Counted from the stretch's first letter, positions 36,747 to 46,500 are shown. The stretch is DNA of 64,000 nucleotides from JACKAQ01 sp965227145 (GCA_965227145.1 OZ245730.1:3038001-3102000); one strand, 5' to 3'. Notes: generated by a model not told the origin, from the letters alone. Program-made: numbers and translations.

Positions 36747-39686
36747 ATGTTGACAAATTTTTACAACCATTCCGGAAAACGATTTTCGGAAATACGGAAA
36801 GGGATGACGCAGTTATTACTGCTGTGTCTGATTCTGTTTAATGTATCCATATTTGCACAGGAATCCGGCAGCGTTGTTGGCCGGTTGGTGGATGCCGATA
36901 ACGGCGATCCGCTGATTGGCGCAAACGTAATGCTGGAGAACACCATTTTAGGCTCGGCAACCGATATCGACGGGATGTTCACAATCATCAACGTGCCCGC
37001 CGGAACATATACTTTGGTGGTCAGCTATGTTGGCTATCAGGAAACGCGCATCACCGATATTGAAGTGAAAGCGAACGAATCTTACAAACTGGATTTGGGC
37101 GTCAAATCGCAAACCATCGAGGGCGAGGAGGTTGTTGTCGAAGCCCGGATGATCGAAAACACCGGCGCAGCGATGCTCAAAAAACGCCAGCGCTCTGATG
37201 CTGTCAGTGACGGCGTAAGCTCCGAAGAATTTTCCCGAACCGGTAGCGGCGATGCCGCAGAAGCCATCAAACAGGTGGTCGGCGCATCGGTAGTGGACGG
37301 AAAATATGTGTATGTTCGCGGACTCGGCGATCGTTACAGCAGCACCCAATTGAACGGCGTTGAGTTGCCCAGTTCCGATCCCGATAAAAAAGCCTTCCAA
37401 CTGGATTTGCTGCCCACCAATTTGTTGGATAACATCACCACAATTAAAACATTCACGCCGGACAAACCGGGCAGCTTCAGCGGCGGGATTGTGGATGTCG
37501 CCACAAAAACCTTTCCCGATGAACAAACGCTGAAGCTCAGTTACTCTTCTTCGATGAGCAGCACGGCATCGTTTAACGATAACTTTTTGTCTTACAACGG
37601 TGGCGGACAGGATTGGCTGGCAAAAGATGACGGCGCCCGCGCGTTGCCAACCGGCATCGATAATGGAACGCTCGGCGCAGACGGCTTTCCGTCCCGCACC
37701 CAGATTCGCCAGGATTTGCGATTCGGCACCGGCGATGTTGCCGCAAACGCCGAACAAATCGGGAAATCTTTTTCAGAAACGATGAATGTGAAACGGCAAT
37801 CCGTGCCGCTAAATCAAGGTGTGGGTTTGTCTTACGGCAATAAAATGGCGTTGGGCGGCAGTAGCAGTCTGGGCTATCAGGGCAGTCTCACATACAACCG
37901 CAGCTACTCATTTTACGATGAAGGCGAAGTGGGCATTTACAGCGCAAATGCGCAAAGTGACGAGCTGATTCCGCAGTTGATCCAGACGGATGCACAGGGC
38001 ACCGAAGAAGCCAGCATCGGCGCATTGGGCACGTTTTCTTTCAATTTGACCAACGCACAGCAAATTGGCGGAACGGCGTTTTACTCGCGCAACGGCACTT
38101 CCAAATCGCGTTCGATGACCGGAAAATGGCCGCAGGAACTGGGCGACGGCGATAACCGCATCGTCAACAACCAGGTGCTGGAATATCAGCAGCGCGATAT
38201 TTTGTCGCTGCAACTGTACGGACGCCACAATTTTAGCGGACTGAACAACGCATCCATCGAATGGAAAGCGTCAAGTGCTGCAACTTCGCAGGATGAGCCG
38301 GATCGCCGGTTGATATTTTTCATCTACGATTCGAGCAACACCGTTGCGCCATACACCATCACCGGATCGAATTTCGACGATCCTTCCCGCTATTTCCGAA
38401 ATGTGGAAGACGATTCGCGAAACGTAAACCTGGATTTCAGCATGCCGTTCGGCACCGGAACCAGTCAGGCAAAAATCAAGTTTGGCGGCGCATATCAAAC
38501 CAAAGATCGCGAAGCCCGCGAGCGCATTTTCTCTTACGATACGGATGACAAATTGCTCAACGCAGTCAACGGCGATCTCGATCTGTTTTTCAACCACTCC
38601 AATTTTGAATATTCGCTGGATTCCACCCGCTTCGGGCTGCCGGTTACCGGCAACGTAATTTTCGATAACTCGAAAGATAAAAATCAATACGATGCGGAAG
38701 AAACCATCGCCGCCGGATACGCGATGATCGATTTCCCAATCCTCTCATCGCTGCGGTTTGTGGGCGGCGTGCGTTACGAAACCACCGAAATTTCTGTAAT
38801 TAGCCAGGATTCAACACTCGATCGCGGCAACATTGACGAACAGGATTTGCTGCCTTCCGCCAACTTTGTTTATCAATTGACATCGAATATGAATTTGCGA
38901 ATGGCGGCAACCCAAACGCTGGCGCGCCCGAATTTCCGTGAAATTGCCCCCTACTCCACCAAAGAATTTGTGGGCGGATTCGAATTTGCCGGCAACCCGA
39001 ACCTGAAACGCACGCTGATCCAGAATTACGATTTGCGCTGGGAATGGTTTAAACGACCGGGCGAAATTATCGCAGTCAGCGGTTTTTACAAAAAAATGAA
39101 AGACCCGATCGAGCGGACATTTCCGGAAGGAGTAACGGCTTCCAACCGCATCGAAACGCTGGAAAATGTGGATGAAGCAACCCTTTACGGCATCGAGCTG
39201 GAAACACGGGTGAATATGGATTTTGTCGCACCAAAACTGCGTAACTTCAGTGTGGGCGGGAACTTATCTCTGGTTCAATCCACCGTAAATGTGCCAGATA
39301 TTGAGTTAGCCAACCGCCGCAGCCTCGATCCGGATGCGGATGATTCGCGCCCGTTGCAGGGTCAGTCGCCATATATTTTCAATATCGATCTCACTTACGG
39401 AAACCTGATGAGCGGCACAACAGCGTCGCTATCGTTCAACACCTACGGCGAGCGGCTCGCGAAAGTATCCCGCAATTTTACGCCAGATGTTTACGAACAG
39501 CCGTTCAACCGGTTGAATTTCACAGTTTCGCAACGCATTCTGCAGCAAGTTTCTGCAAAATTTGCGGTGAAAAACATCCTCAATTCCGCATACGAAGAAA
39601 CCTATAATTTCAACGGCAACCAAACTATTTACCGGAGATACAAACAGGGAACCGGCTTCTCTCTGGGAATTTCTTACGAAATGTAG
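36747..39686 (+). CDS. TonB-dependent receptor with carboxypeptidase-regulatory-like domain
   Basis: The 979-residue protein starts at ATG 36747, with GGGAG at 36735-36739. After the signal peptide (cut near IFAQ) comes a CarboxypepD_reg-like domain (VVGRLVDADNGDPLIGANVMLENT). The plug follows (AEAIKQVVGASVVDGKYVYVRGLGDRYSSTQLNGVELPSSDP and FSGGIVDVATK), then a large barrel. It differs clearly from the receptor at 23481-26384, being of the group whose plug reads YVYVRGLGDRYSST. The next gene encodes an internally repeated T9SS surface protein. With the Pho-box-like repeat upstream, uptake of a phosphorus compound is an attractive but unproven idea. Confidence 0.9.
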   Translation: MLTNFYNHSGKRFSEIRKGMTQLLLLCLILFNVSIFAQESGSVVGRLVDADNGDPLIGANVMLENTILGSATDIDGMFTIINVPAGTYTLVVSYVGYQETRITDIEVKANESYKLDLGVKSQTIEGEEVVVEARMIENTGAAMLKKRQRSDAVSDGVSSEEFSRTGSGDAAEAIKQVVGASVVDGKYVYVRGLGDRYSSTQLNGVELPSSDPDKKAFQLDLLPTNLLDNITTIKTFTPDKPGSFSGGIVDVATKTFPDEQTLKLSYSSSMSSTASFNDNFLSYNGGGQDWLAKDDGARALPTGIDNGTLGADGFPSRTQIRQDLRFGTGDVAANAEQIGKSFSETMNVKRQSVPLNQGVGLSYGNKMALGGSSSLGYQGSLTYNRSYSFYDEGEVGIYSANAQSDELIPQLIQTDAQGTEEASIGALGTFSFNLTNAQQIGGTAFYSRNGTSKSRSMTGKWPQELGDGDNRIVNNQVLEYQQRDILSLQLYGRHNFSGLNNASIEWKASSAATSQDEPDRRLIFFIYDSSNTVAPYTITGSNFDDPSRYFRNVEDDSRNVNLDFSMPFGTGTSQAKIKFGGAYQTKDREARERIFSYDTDDKLLNAVNGDLDLFFNHSNFEYSLDSTRFGLPVTGNVIFDNSKDKNQYDAEETIAAGYAMIDFPILSSLRFVGGVRYETTEISVISQDSTLDRGNIDEQDLLPSANFVYQLTSNMNLRMAATQTLARPNFREIAPYSTKEFVGGFEFAGNPNLKRTLIQNYDLRWEWFKRPGEIIAVSGFYKKMKDPIERTFPEGVTASNRIETLENVDEATLYGIELETRVNMDFVAPKLRNFSVGGNLSLVQSTVNVPDIELANRRSLDPDADDSRPLQGQSPYIFNIDLTYGNLMSGTTASLSFNTYGERLAKVSRNFTPDVYEQPFNRLNFTVSQRILQQVSAKFAVKNILNSAYEETYNFNGNQTIYRRYKQGTGFSLGISYEM

Positions 39687-39730
39687 TTTTTAAACAACTG
39701 CTCCGCACGGATCAGGCGCGTGTGATAAAC

Positions 39731-39760
39731 GGAGCGTTAGAATTTCAGTTTTAACGCTCC
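39731..39760 (+). terminator. Possible weak terminator after the TonB receptor
   Basis: GGAGCGTTA pairs with TAACGCTCC (9 pairs, 12-base loop) but only ATAATTTC follows, so termination may be partial and the next gene may share the transcript. Confidence 0.4.
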
Positions 39761-39864
39761 ATAATTTCAAAAAACTGTTGAAAATAAATATCATTTACAT
39801 AAATAATTCTTTGATTTTAACTATCACAAACTCATACAAAACATCAATTTAGGAGATCTTCTTT

Positions 39865-42804
39865 ATGAAGCGATTCTTACTCAGTGTTTGCATGTTGATG
39901 ATACCGTTTTGGGCAATGGCTCAAGTTACGATCACCAACGACATCACGTCCAATACAACCTGGTCTGCAGCAAATGAATATCTGCTGGACGGGTTAATTT
40001 TTGTTGATCCCGGTGCTACGCTCACCATCGAACCGGGAACGGTTATCAAAGCCAAACAGCAATCGAGCATCACCACCGGCGACGGCGCCAGCGCGCTGAT
40101 TGTGCGTCGCGGTGCGAAAATAAATGCGCAAGGCACACCGGATTCGCCGATCATTTTCACCAGCGAACTCGATCAACTAAACGGCAACCTCAGTGCCATC
40201 GATCGCGGGTTGTGGGGCGGCGTGATTATTCTCGGCGCAGCAACCACCAACCAGCCGACCACCGAAAACCAGATCGAAGGCATTCCCCCGGCACTCGATG
40301 CCAAATATGGCGGGAATAACGATGCTGATGATTCCGGCATTTTCACCTACGTTTCGATTCGCCACGGCGGATTTTCCATCAGCGGTGTGCCCGGCGACGA
40401 AATCAACGGATTGACGATGGGTGCAGTCGGCAGCCAAACAATCATCCACCATATTGAAGTTTTTGCCAATCTGGATGACGGTTACGAATGGTTTGGCGGC
40501 ACAGTGAACACCAAATATCTGATCGCTGCATTTTGTGCGGACGACGCGTTCGATTACGATCAGGGTTTCCGTGGCAAACACCAGTTCTGGTTTGTGGTGC
40601 AGGCACCGGACGAAGCGGGTCGCGGTGGCGAACACGACGGTGGCGACGATGACGAAACCGGAACGCCGTTGGCAATCCCGATGATCAGCAACGTTACTTA
40701 CCTCGGCGCCGGCAAAAATGCAACACCGGCTGGCGACGGCAACGATCGCGCACTCTATTTCCGTGACAACGCCGGCGGTATGTATTACAATAGCATCTTT
40801 TACGATTTCACTGGCAACGGGATCACCGTTGAAGATCTGGCTTCCGGCGATGACAGCCGCGTGCGTCTGGAAAATGGCGAACTGATTCTCGCCAACAATT
40901 ATTGGTTCGAATTTGGCGCAGGCAACGATCTGAACGGCATGTCCACACAGGATTTCGTTCGCGATCACCTGGTCGCCAATCAAAACGTAGTCGCTGACCC
41001 GATGTTGCGCGGCACCAATCGCAACGGCGGCAGCAACGGACTCGATCCCCGCCCGATGCTCAACAGCCCGGTTGTCGGCGCTGCCAAGCTGCTGGACGAT
41101 GGATTTTTCACAGAAACCGGATTTGTCGGCGCGTTCGATCCCAACCAGCCGTTGTGGAGCAACAACTGGACCGCGCTGGATGCCTACGGTCACACCGGCG
41201 ATATTTCCGGCGGTTCCCGCACGGTTGTCGATGTTTCTGCCGATATCTCCGCAAACACAATGTGGACAGCCAACAACGAATATTTGATGGACGGATTGAT
41301 TTTTGTGAACCCCGGTTCGGAACTGACCATTCAGCCGGGAACAATTATCAAATCCAAACAGCAATCGAGCATCACCACCGGCGACGGCGCCAGCGCGCTG
41401 ATCGTTCGTCGCGGTGCGAAAATTAACGCTCGCGGAACGGCAACCAGCCCGATTATTTTCACCAGCGAACTGGATAATTTGAACGGCAACCTCAGCGCCA
41501 TCGATCGCGGGTTGTGGGGCGGCGTGATTATTCTCGGCGCAGCAACCACCAACCAGCCGACCACCGAAAACCAGATCGAAGGTATTCCCCCGGCACTCGA
41601 CGCCAAATACGGCGGAACGAATGACGCGGACAATTCCGGTGTGTTTGTTTACGCATCGATTCGCCACGGCGGATTTTCCATCAGCGGCGTGCCCGGTGAC
41701 GAAATCAACGGATTGACGATGGGCGCAGTTGGCAGCGAAACCGAAATTCACCACATCGAAGTATTCTCAAATCTGGATGACGGTTACGAATGGTTTGGCG
41801 GTGCAGTGAACACCAAATATCTGGTGGCAGCATTTTGCGCGGATGACGCTTTCGATTACGATCAGGGTTTCCGTGGCAAACACCAGTTCTGGTTCAGCAT
41901 TCAGGCACCGGACGAAGCCGGTCGCGCCGGTGAGCACGACGGCGGTGACGACGACGAAACCGGAACGCCGCTGGCAATTCCGGTGATCAGCAACGCCACA
42001 TACATCGGTTCCGGCAGCGCAGCTTCCCCGGCTGGTGACGGCAACGACCGCACCATTTATTTCCGTGATAACGCCGGTGGAAAATATTACAGCAGTATCT
42101 TTTACGATTTCACAGGATACGGCATCACCGTTGAAGATTTGGCTTCCGGCGATGACAGCCGTGTGCGTCTGGAAAATGGCGAATTGGTGCTGAGCAACAA
42201 CATCTGGTTCGGTTACGGCGCAGGCAACACGCTGACCGCCATCGCACCGCAGGATTTTGTGCAAACCCACCTTACAGCTAACAACAATCAGGTTGCCGAT
42301 CCGCAATTCGCCAGCATCAGCCGCGAAGCGACCAGCAGCCTCAATCCGCGTCCCGCAGCAGCCGGACCGGCAGGCAGCGGCGCAGTGGTTCCGTCTGATG
42401 CATTTTTTACCCAGGTGAGTTACAAAGGCGCGTTCAATCCGGATCCGAACGCAACCTTGTGGATCAAAGGCTGGACAGCGTTGGATCAGGATGGCGTTTT
42501 GGGCATCGAAGCATGGGAAACCAAATTGCCGGAAGTGCCGAACAGCTTCAACCTGTCTCAAAATTATCCGAACCCTTTCAACCCTTCGACCAACATCCGG
42601 TTCGATATCGTGAAATCGACCAACGTGAAGTTGAGCGTTTACAACATTCGCGGACAGTTGGTAGCAACACTCGCAGAAGGATTCAAACCGGCCGGTTCTT
42701 ACGTGATTACGTGGAATGCGGTAGATTTGTCCAGCGGTGTTTATTTTTATCGACTGGAAGCAGACGGCTTGGTTGAAAGCCGCAAAATGATGCTTCTCAA
42801 ATAA
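39865..42804 (+). CDS. T9SS-sorted surface protein with two nearly identical 434-residue units
   Basis: The 979-residue product has a signal peptide (cut near MAQ). Two copies of a 434-residue unit follow, each starting TxNxEYLxDGLIFVxPG and holding LTIxPGTxIKxKQQSSITTGDGAS, SIRHGGFSISGVPGDEINGLTMG, DDGYEWFGG, DDAFDYDQGFRGKHQFWF and GRxGEHDGGDDDETGTP. The pattern suggests a parallel beta-helix surface protein. The last 85 residues are a type A sorting domain (NLSQNYPNPFNPSTNIRF, VYNIRGQLVATL, SGVYFYRL, SRKMMLLK). AGGAG at 39851-39855 supports the start. It follows the TonB receptor behind the candidate Pho box. The DxD-rich loops could bind metal. Function is not known. Confidence 0.85.
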   Translation: MKRFLLSVCMLMIPFWAMAQVTITNDITSNTTWSAANEYLLDGLIFVDPGATLTIEPGTVIKAKQQSSITTGDGASALIVRRGAKINAQGTPDSPIIFTSELDQLNGNLSAIDRGLWGGVIILGAATTNQPTTENQIEGIPPALDAKYGGNNDADDSGIFTYVSIRHGGFSISGVPGDEINGLTMGAVGSQTIIHHIEVFANLDDGYEWFGGTVNTKYLIAAFCADDAFDYDQGFRGKHQFWFVVQAPDEAGRGGEHDGGDDDETGTPLAIPMISNVTYLGAGKNATPAGDGNDRALYFRDNAGGMYYNSIFYDFTGNGITVEDLASGDDSRVRLENGELILANNYWFEFGAGNDLNGMSTQDFVRDHLVANQNVVADPMLRGTNRNGGSNGLDPRPMLNSPVVGAAKLLDDGFFTETGFVGAFDPNQPLWSNNWTALDAYGHTGDISGGSRTVVDVSADISANTMWTANNEYLMDGLIFVNPGSELTIQPGTIIKSKQQSSITTGDGASALIVRRGAKINARGTATSPIIFTSELDNLNGNLSAIDRGLWGGVIILGAATTNQPTTENQIEGIPPALDAKYGGTNDADNSGVFVYASIRHGGFSISGVPGDEINGLTMGAVGSETEIHHIEVFSNLDDGYEWFGGAVNTKYLVAAFCADDAFDYDQGFRGKHQFWFSIQAPDEAGRAGEHDGGDDDETGTPLAIPVISNATYIGSGSAASPAGDGNDRTIYFRDNAGGKYYSSIFYDFTGYGITVEDLASGDDSRVRLENGELVLSNNIWFGYGAGNTLTAIAPQDFVQTHLTANNNQVADPQFASISREATSSLNPRPAAAGPAGSGAVVPSDAFFTQVSYKGAFNPDPNATLWIKGWTALDQDGVLGIEAWETKLPEVPNSFNLSQNYPNPFNPSTNIRFDIVKSTNVKLSVYNIRGQLVATLAEGFKPAGSYVITWNAVDLSSGVYFYRLEADGLVESRKMMLLK
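39928..41229 (+). repeat. Intragenic tandem duplication, unit 1
   Basis: First copy of a 1302-base unit inside the T9SS gene. The copy at 41230 keeps the reading frame (1302 = 3 x 434). An 86-base run at 40195-40280 is identical to 41497-41582. Confidence 0.85.
41230..42515 (+). repeat. Intragenic tandem duplication, unit 2
   Basis: Second copy of the 1302-base unit. The middle is nearly identical to unit 1. The ends (after the FRDNAGG region and before the sorting domain) have diverged more. Confidence 0.85.
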
Positions 42805-42829
42805 AGCAATCACTTCTCCCGTAAAAACG

Positions 42830-42860
42830 AAGGGCGATACTCATTTGAGGATCGCCCTTT
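42830..42860 (+). terminator. Terminator after the repeated T9SS gene
   Basis: AAGGGCGAT pairs with ATCGCCCTT (9 pairs) and is followed by the T-rich TGTGTTTC. Confidence 0.7.
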
Positions 42861-42982
42861 GTGTTTCTATCGCCGCAGCAATTTTCACGAAAATGACATC
42901 GATTTGACAGCCTGCCGCAATAACAAATGGTTAATTTTTGACACGCTTTTCAAAGCAGACCTCCTGCTTTTCTCTTAATGCG

Positions 42983-43014
42983 CCGCCCGTTCTCCCCCGC
43001 TCGGGCGGTTTTTT
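42983..43014 (+). terminator. Second plus-strand terminator before pstS
   Basis: CCGCCCG (42983-42989) pairs with CGGGCGG (43002-43008), followed by six T residues. It overlaps the end of the convergent pstS-like gene. A smaller AAAGCAG/CTGCTTTT hairpin lies at 42953-42970. Why a second terminator follows 42830-42860 so closely is unclear; it may be a back-up. Confidence 0.75.
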
Positions 43015-43846
43015 ATTTGATTTCCCACAGCGGAATATATCCGGATTCCTCAACAATTTGCTGCCCGGCTTCGCTTTGCACCCAATCGATAAATTGGCGG
43101 GTAACGCCGCGCGGTTTGTCCACTGTGTAAAAATAGAGATATCGCGAAATCGGATACAAATCATATTGCACACTGCTGTGCGTCGCCGGAATGCTGTTTA
43201 CCCGGCAATGCCGGAGATCCTGCCCGTAGCCCAATCCGCCGTAACCGATGGCATTCGGATGGTTGCGAATGTGTTCTGCAATTTCCCCGGTGGTTTGCAG
43301 CACCAGCGCATCGGTTGAATATTCGCGATTTTCCAAAATATGCTCCCGGAAATATGCATAAGTGCCGGAACTTTTTGGGCGGCAAATCACCTCAATCGGC
43401 GCATCGTTGCCGCCGACTTCCCGCCAATTGCGAATGTCGCCGCTAAAAATTTCTTTCAATTGTTTGAGGGTGAGATCGGAAACCGGGTTTTCGGGATGCA
43501 AATAAACGCTCAACGCATCGCGGGCAACCAGCACCGCCAACCCGATTTTCTGAAATTCCTCAGCCAGTTGCTGCACTTCCACAGTGTTGATCGGGCGTGA
43601 TGCGGTAGAAATTTCCACATCTCCGCGAATCAACGCCTGAATGCCGGTTGCTGTCCCGCCGCCGCTCACATAAACCGAAACGCCCGTATGCGCCACCATA
43701 AACGCCTGCGCCCACTTTTCGCTGAGCAGCAGCATCGTGTCCGACCCTTTGATGCGGATAATTTGCGGCGATTGTTGGCGCGTTCCGCCGCAGGCGAGAA
43801 GCATGGCAATACAGCCAATCAGCAACATTTTTTGACTATTTTTCAC
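43013..43846 (-). CDS. PstS-like phosphate-binding lipoprotein
   Basis: The 277-residue product starts at GTG 43846 (GGAAG upstream) and has a lipobox (MLLAC). Substrate-binding-protein features of the PstS family are IKGSDTMLLLSEKWAQAF (Ser and Asp of the phosphate loop), SGGGTATGIQALIRGDVEISTASRPI, VCRPKSSGTYAYFREHI-like sequence near the middle, and AIGYGGLGY. It captures phosphate for an ABC importer. PstC, PstA and PstB are not in the window, so the permease must be elsewhere, or the protein acts alone as in some Bacteroidota. It follows the M28 peptidase gene by 41 bases on the same strand. Its link to the PhoB/PhoR-like pair is inferred. Confidence 0.85.
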   Translation of the reverse strand: MKNSQKMLLIGCIAMLLACGGTRQQSPQIIRIKGSDTMLLLSEKWAQAFMVAHTGVSVYVSGGGTATGIQALIRGDVEISTASRPINTVEVQQLAEEFQKIGLAVLVARDALSVYLHPENPVSDLTLKQLKEIFSGDIRNWREVGGNDAPIEVICRPKSSGTYAYFREHILENREYSTDALVLQTTGEIAEHIRNHPNAIGYGGLGYGQDLRHCRVNSIPATHSSVQYDLYPISRYLYFYTVDKPRGVTRQFIDWVQSEAGQQIVEESGYIPLWEIK

Positions 43847-43887
43847 TGGCGTGTCTTCCGAATAATGGGTCCGAAATTCCAAATAAA

Positions 43888-45543
43888 TTATCGTTTTTCC
43901 GCAATGGTTTGTAGCCGGACAGTGCGAAACCGCGAATTGCTGTGCCATTGCGATTCCTCTTCGCTGCTCGCCAGAATAGCGCATAAATGTGCCAAAAATT
44001 GGGTGTGCAGTCGCGCGGCTTCCAGATTCATCGGTTGATACATATCATCAAATGGCGTGTGATAGCGCGTTTCGCCCCATTCGCGAATCAGGCGCAAACC
44101 TTCCGCCGGCGTGAGATGGCGATAGCTCAATCCCTCCATCGTCAGCACGGATGGAATGCCCGCCTGCGCAAAAGCGATTTGATCGGAGCGGTCGAATGCC
44201 TGCATCATCACGATATTTTCCGGCAAGTTGGCAACCTGCAATCCGGTTGCAGTGGCGGCTTTCGCCAGAAACGCATCGAGCGATGACAGTTCGGCGCCGA
44301 TACCAACAATATCATCAAACAAATCGAACATTGCCAGCCCGTCGATATTCACATTTGCAACGGTTTGAAACAGCGGTATTACCGGATGATCCACATAAAA
44401 TTGCGACCCGAGCAACCCTTTTTCTTCACCGGTGAGCAGCACAAACAGCACCGAACGCCTCAGTTTTTCGCGCGATTCGGACAGTACGCGGGCAATTTCC
44501 AGTGTTGCGGCAACACCGGCGGCGTTATCGAAAACGCCGTTGTAAATCGAGTCGCCGGCGACCGCCGGACCAATGCCCAAATGATCGTAATGAGCGCTGA
44601 CAATCAACGTGCGTTCGGACAAAACCGGATCGTTGCCGGGCAAAAATCCCATCACATTCGGTGAGCGAAAATTCCGCTCGATAAATTCGCCCTTAAACGA
44701 TAGCCGGGAACTTAACGTAAAATTTTCCTGTTGCCCCTGCTCGGTATTCTGGCGCAATCTATCCAACGGAATACCGGACTTTTGCAGCAATTCATAAGCC
44801 GCAATCGGGTTCAATACGGCGCTGAACTGGCTGACGGAACGGTATGCCAACGTCACATCTTCAAACGTAAATTCGCGCTGCAGTCGCTCCCAATGGTGCG
44901 AATTCGTGTAAAATTGATCGGCAATCAACAATATTCCTAACGCCCCGCGCGAGATTGCCTGACGCAATTTGGCTTCGGGCAATGCGTAAATACTTTCTGC
45001 TTTTCCGTCAAAATATGCGGGGTTTTCCGATGGCGGTTCGCCCGACAGCGCCACAACTATTTTGCCGCGGACATCGGTAGTTTGATAATCGTTATAATCG
45101 AACTCCGGCGCAACAATGCCGTATCCGGCAAAAACCATCTCAACCGGTTGCGAAACAAAGGTTTGCGGTCCGGTTTTCATCAGCAAATAATCGCTGCCGA
45201 GATTGAGATCGATGATTTTTTCATTATAATGAATCCGCAAAACAGATTCCGCCAGCGGCAGGCTGCCGTGCATTGGTATAATTTGAAAATAATCATCCGT
45301 TTGTCGGGGAGATTGCAGGTTGTATCGCCGAAAAACCCCGCGAATATAATCTGCCGCGGCGAGTTCGCCGGGCGTTCCGGTGCCGCGCCCGGTCAATGCA
45401 TCGCTACCGAGAAACGCCATGTGCTGCCGCAGCGAATCCCGGGAAATTTCACCTAAAACGGGCTCAGATTTGGTTTGGGCAAAACATTGCATCACGCCGA
45501 GCAAAACTGCAATCGCAAATAAATGTCGCGTTTTTTTTCTCAA
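43888..45543 (-). CDS. M28-family zinc aminopeptidase, exported, with PA-type insert
   Basis: The product is about 551 residues from a TTG at 45543 preceded by GGGAG, giving MRKKTRHLFAIAV..., a normal signal peptide; a GTG at 45636 would give 582 residues without a ribosome site. After an N-terminal region (SLRQHMAFLGSDALTGRGTGTPGE) comes a protease-associated insert (about 115-250). The M28 catalytic part has all zinc ligands: His and Asp in SAHYDHLG and FDNAAGVAATLE, the Glu pair in GEEKGLLG, Asp in NIDGLAM and His in RYHTPFDDMYQP. It should release amino acids from peptides in the periplasm or outside. It is upstream of the pstS-like gene. Confidence 0.9.
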   Translation of the reverse strand: MRKKTRHLFAIAVLLGVMQCFAQTKSEPVLGEISRDSLRQHMAFLGSDALTGRGTGTPGELAAADYIRGVFRRYNLQSPRQTDDYFQIIPMHGSLPLAESVLRIHYNEKIIDLNLGSDYLLMKTGPQTFVSQPVEMVFAGYGIVAPEFDYNDYQTTDVRGKIVVALSGEPPSENPAYFDGKAESIYALPEAKLRQAISRGALGILLIADQFYTNSHHWERLQREFTFEDVTLAYRSVSQFSAVLNPIAAYELLQKSGIPLDRLRQNTEQGQQENFTLSSRLSFKGEFIERNFRSPNVMGFLPGNDPVLSERTLIVSAHYDHLGIGPAVAGDSIYNGVFDNAAGVAATLEIARVLSESREKLRRSVLFVLLTGEEKGLLGSQFYVDHPVIPLFQTVANVNIDGLAMFDLFDDIVGIGAELSSLDAFLAKAATATGLQVANLPENIVMMQAFDRSDQIAFAQAGIPSVLTMEGLSYRHLTPAEGLRLIREWGETRYHTPFDDMYQPMNLEAARLHTQFLAHLCAILASSEEESQWHSNSRFRTVRLQTIAEKR

Positions 45544-45694
45544 TTGGCTCCCGATTCGCACCTGTTTCAACTGTATTGTTCGTTCGTAAATAATATCCCG
45601 GCATTCAGAATAAATCAATACTAAAAATCGCCACACAGCAAATTAACCCATATTGCGACATCTATCACAGAAAAATTGAAAATTACTATTGAAA

Positions 45695-45723
45695 TTGATC
45701 GCCGGAAATGTGTTAATTATACT
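45695..45723 (+). promoter_or_regulatory. Promoter of the outer-membrane barrel gene at 45792
   Basis: TTGATC (45695-45700) and TATACT (45718-45723) are exactly 17 bases apart. The start site would be near 45730, and AAGGAG precedes the ATG. Confidence 0.65.
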
Positions 45724-45791
45724 CGAATTACGAGAAAAAGAACCGCAGCGATCAATAGCTGCAAACCATAACCCCCGTTAAGGAGACTACC

Positions 45792-46445
45792 ATGAAGCGA
45801 TATTTTGCTACCCTCTTGGTGCTGTGCGTGATGATTGGAACGCAATCGGTTTTTGCCCAATTGTCCATCAAAAAAGGCTTGAAAGCCGGTTTGAACGTAT
45901 CAAATTTCAGGGCCGATACAGATGAAGGTGAGGAATTAAAAACCAAAAATGGTTTCAACGGCGGCGTCTATTTGGAAATTGATCCGATTGGCCCGTTGTC
46001 ATTTCAGGGTGAAGCGTTGTTTACCCAAAAAGGCGGAAAATTAGTTGAAACAGATGGCAGCAACGAAGCAGAAACGACCCTCAAAGTAAATTATTTTGAA
46101 ATTCCGGTATTTGTGAAATTGCAGGTTCCGGTTGCACCGCCATTGGTATCGTCTAATTTTTATGCCGGTCCGGCGTTCGCGTTCAAAGCCAGCGAAAGCG
46201 CAGATTATAAATTGAACGGCGAAGATGTAGATGTCGAAGACGGCGATGATCTGTTCAAAGGATCGGATATGGGTGCGGTTGTCGGTGCCAGCATGTCCTT
46301 TTCGACGATGGGCTTGGCATCCGTATTTATCGATTTGCGATATACCCTCGGTTTGTCCAACATCATCAAAGAAGAATTTCAGGAAAATGATGACGACACC
46401 GCAAAAAATGGCGTGATTTCGTTGTCGGTCGGTTTGGGATTCTAA
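45792..46445 (+). CDS. Outer-membrane beta-barrel protein (PorT family-like)
   Basis: The 217-residue product has a signal peptide (MKRYFATLLVLCVMIGTQSVFAQ). Its mature part starts IKKGLKAGLNVSNFRAD, the usual opening of PorT-family barrels in FCB bacteria. Strands such as FNGGVYLEIDPIGPLSFQGEALFTQKG and YFEIPVFVKLQ follow, and the last strand ends VGLGF with a terminal Phe. An acidic loop (GEDVDVEDGDDLF) is notable. AAGGAG lies about 7 bases before the start. It has its own promoter and a shared terminator. A structural or transport role in the outer membrane is likely. Confidence 0.82.
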   Translation: MKRYFATLLVLCVMIGTQSVFAQLSIKKGLKAGLNVSNFRADTDEGEELKTKNGFNGGVYLEIDPIGPLSFQGEALFTQKGGKLVETDGSNEAETTLKVNYFEIPVFVKLQVPVAPPLVSSNFYAGPAFAFKASESADYKLNGEDVDVEDGDDLFKGSDMGAVVGASMSFSTMGLASVFIDLRYTLGLSNIIKEEFQENDDDTAKNGVISLSVGLGF

Positions 46446-46472
46446 TTCGAATTAACAAAATGCCACAAAATG

Positions 46473-46500
46473 AAAACGCCGGCAATTGCCGGCGTTTTTT
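46473..46500. terminator. Bidirectional palindromic terminator
   Basis: AAAACGCCGGC-AATT-GCCGGCGTTTTTT is a perfect palindrome with A and T tails, serving the barrel gene on the plus strand and the feo operon on the minus strand. Confidence 0.9.

Noticed and set aside
40177..41754. 525-codon frame on the minus strand inside the repeated T9SS gene
   Set aside because: It is a shadow of the sense gene: the plus strand has signal peptide, repeats and sorting domain, and the minus frame has no start signal or domain.
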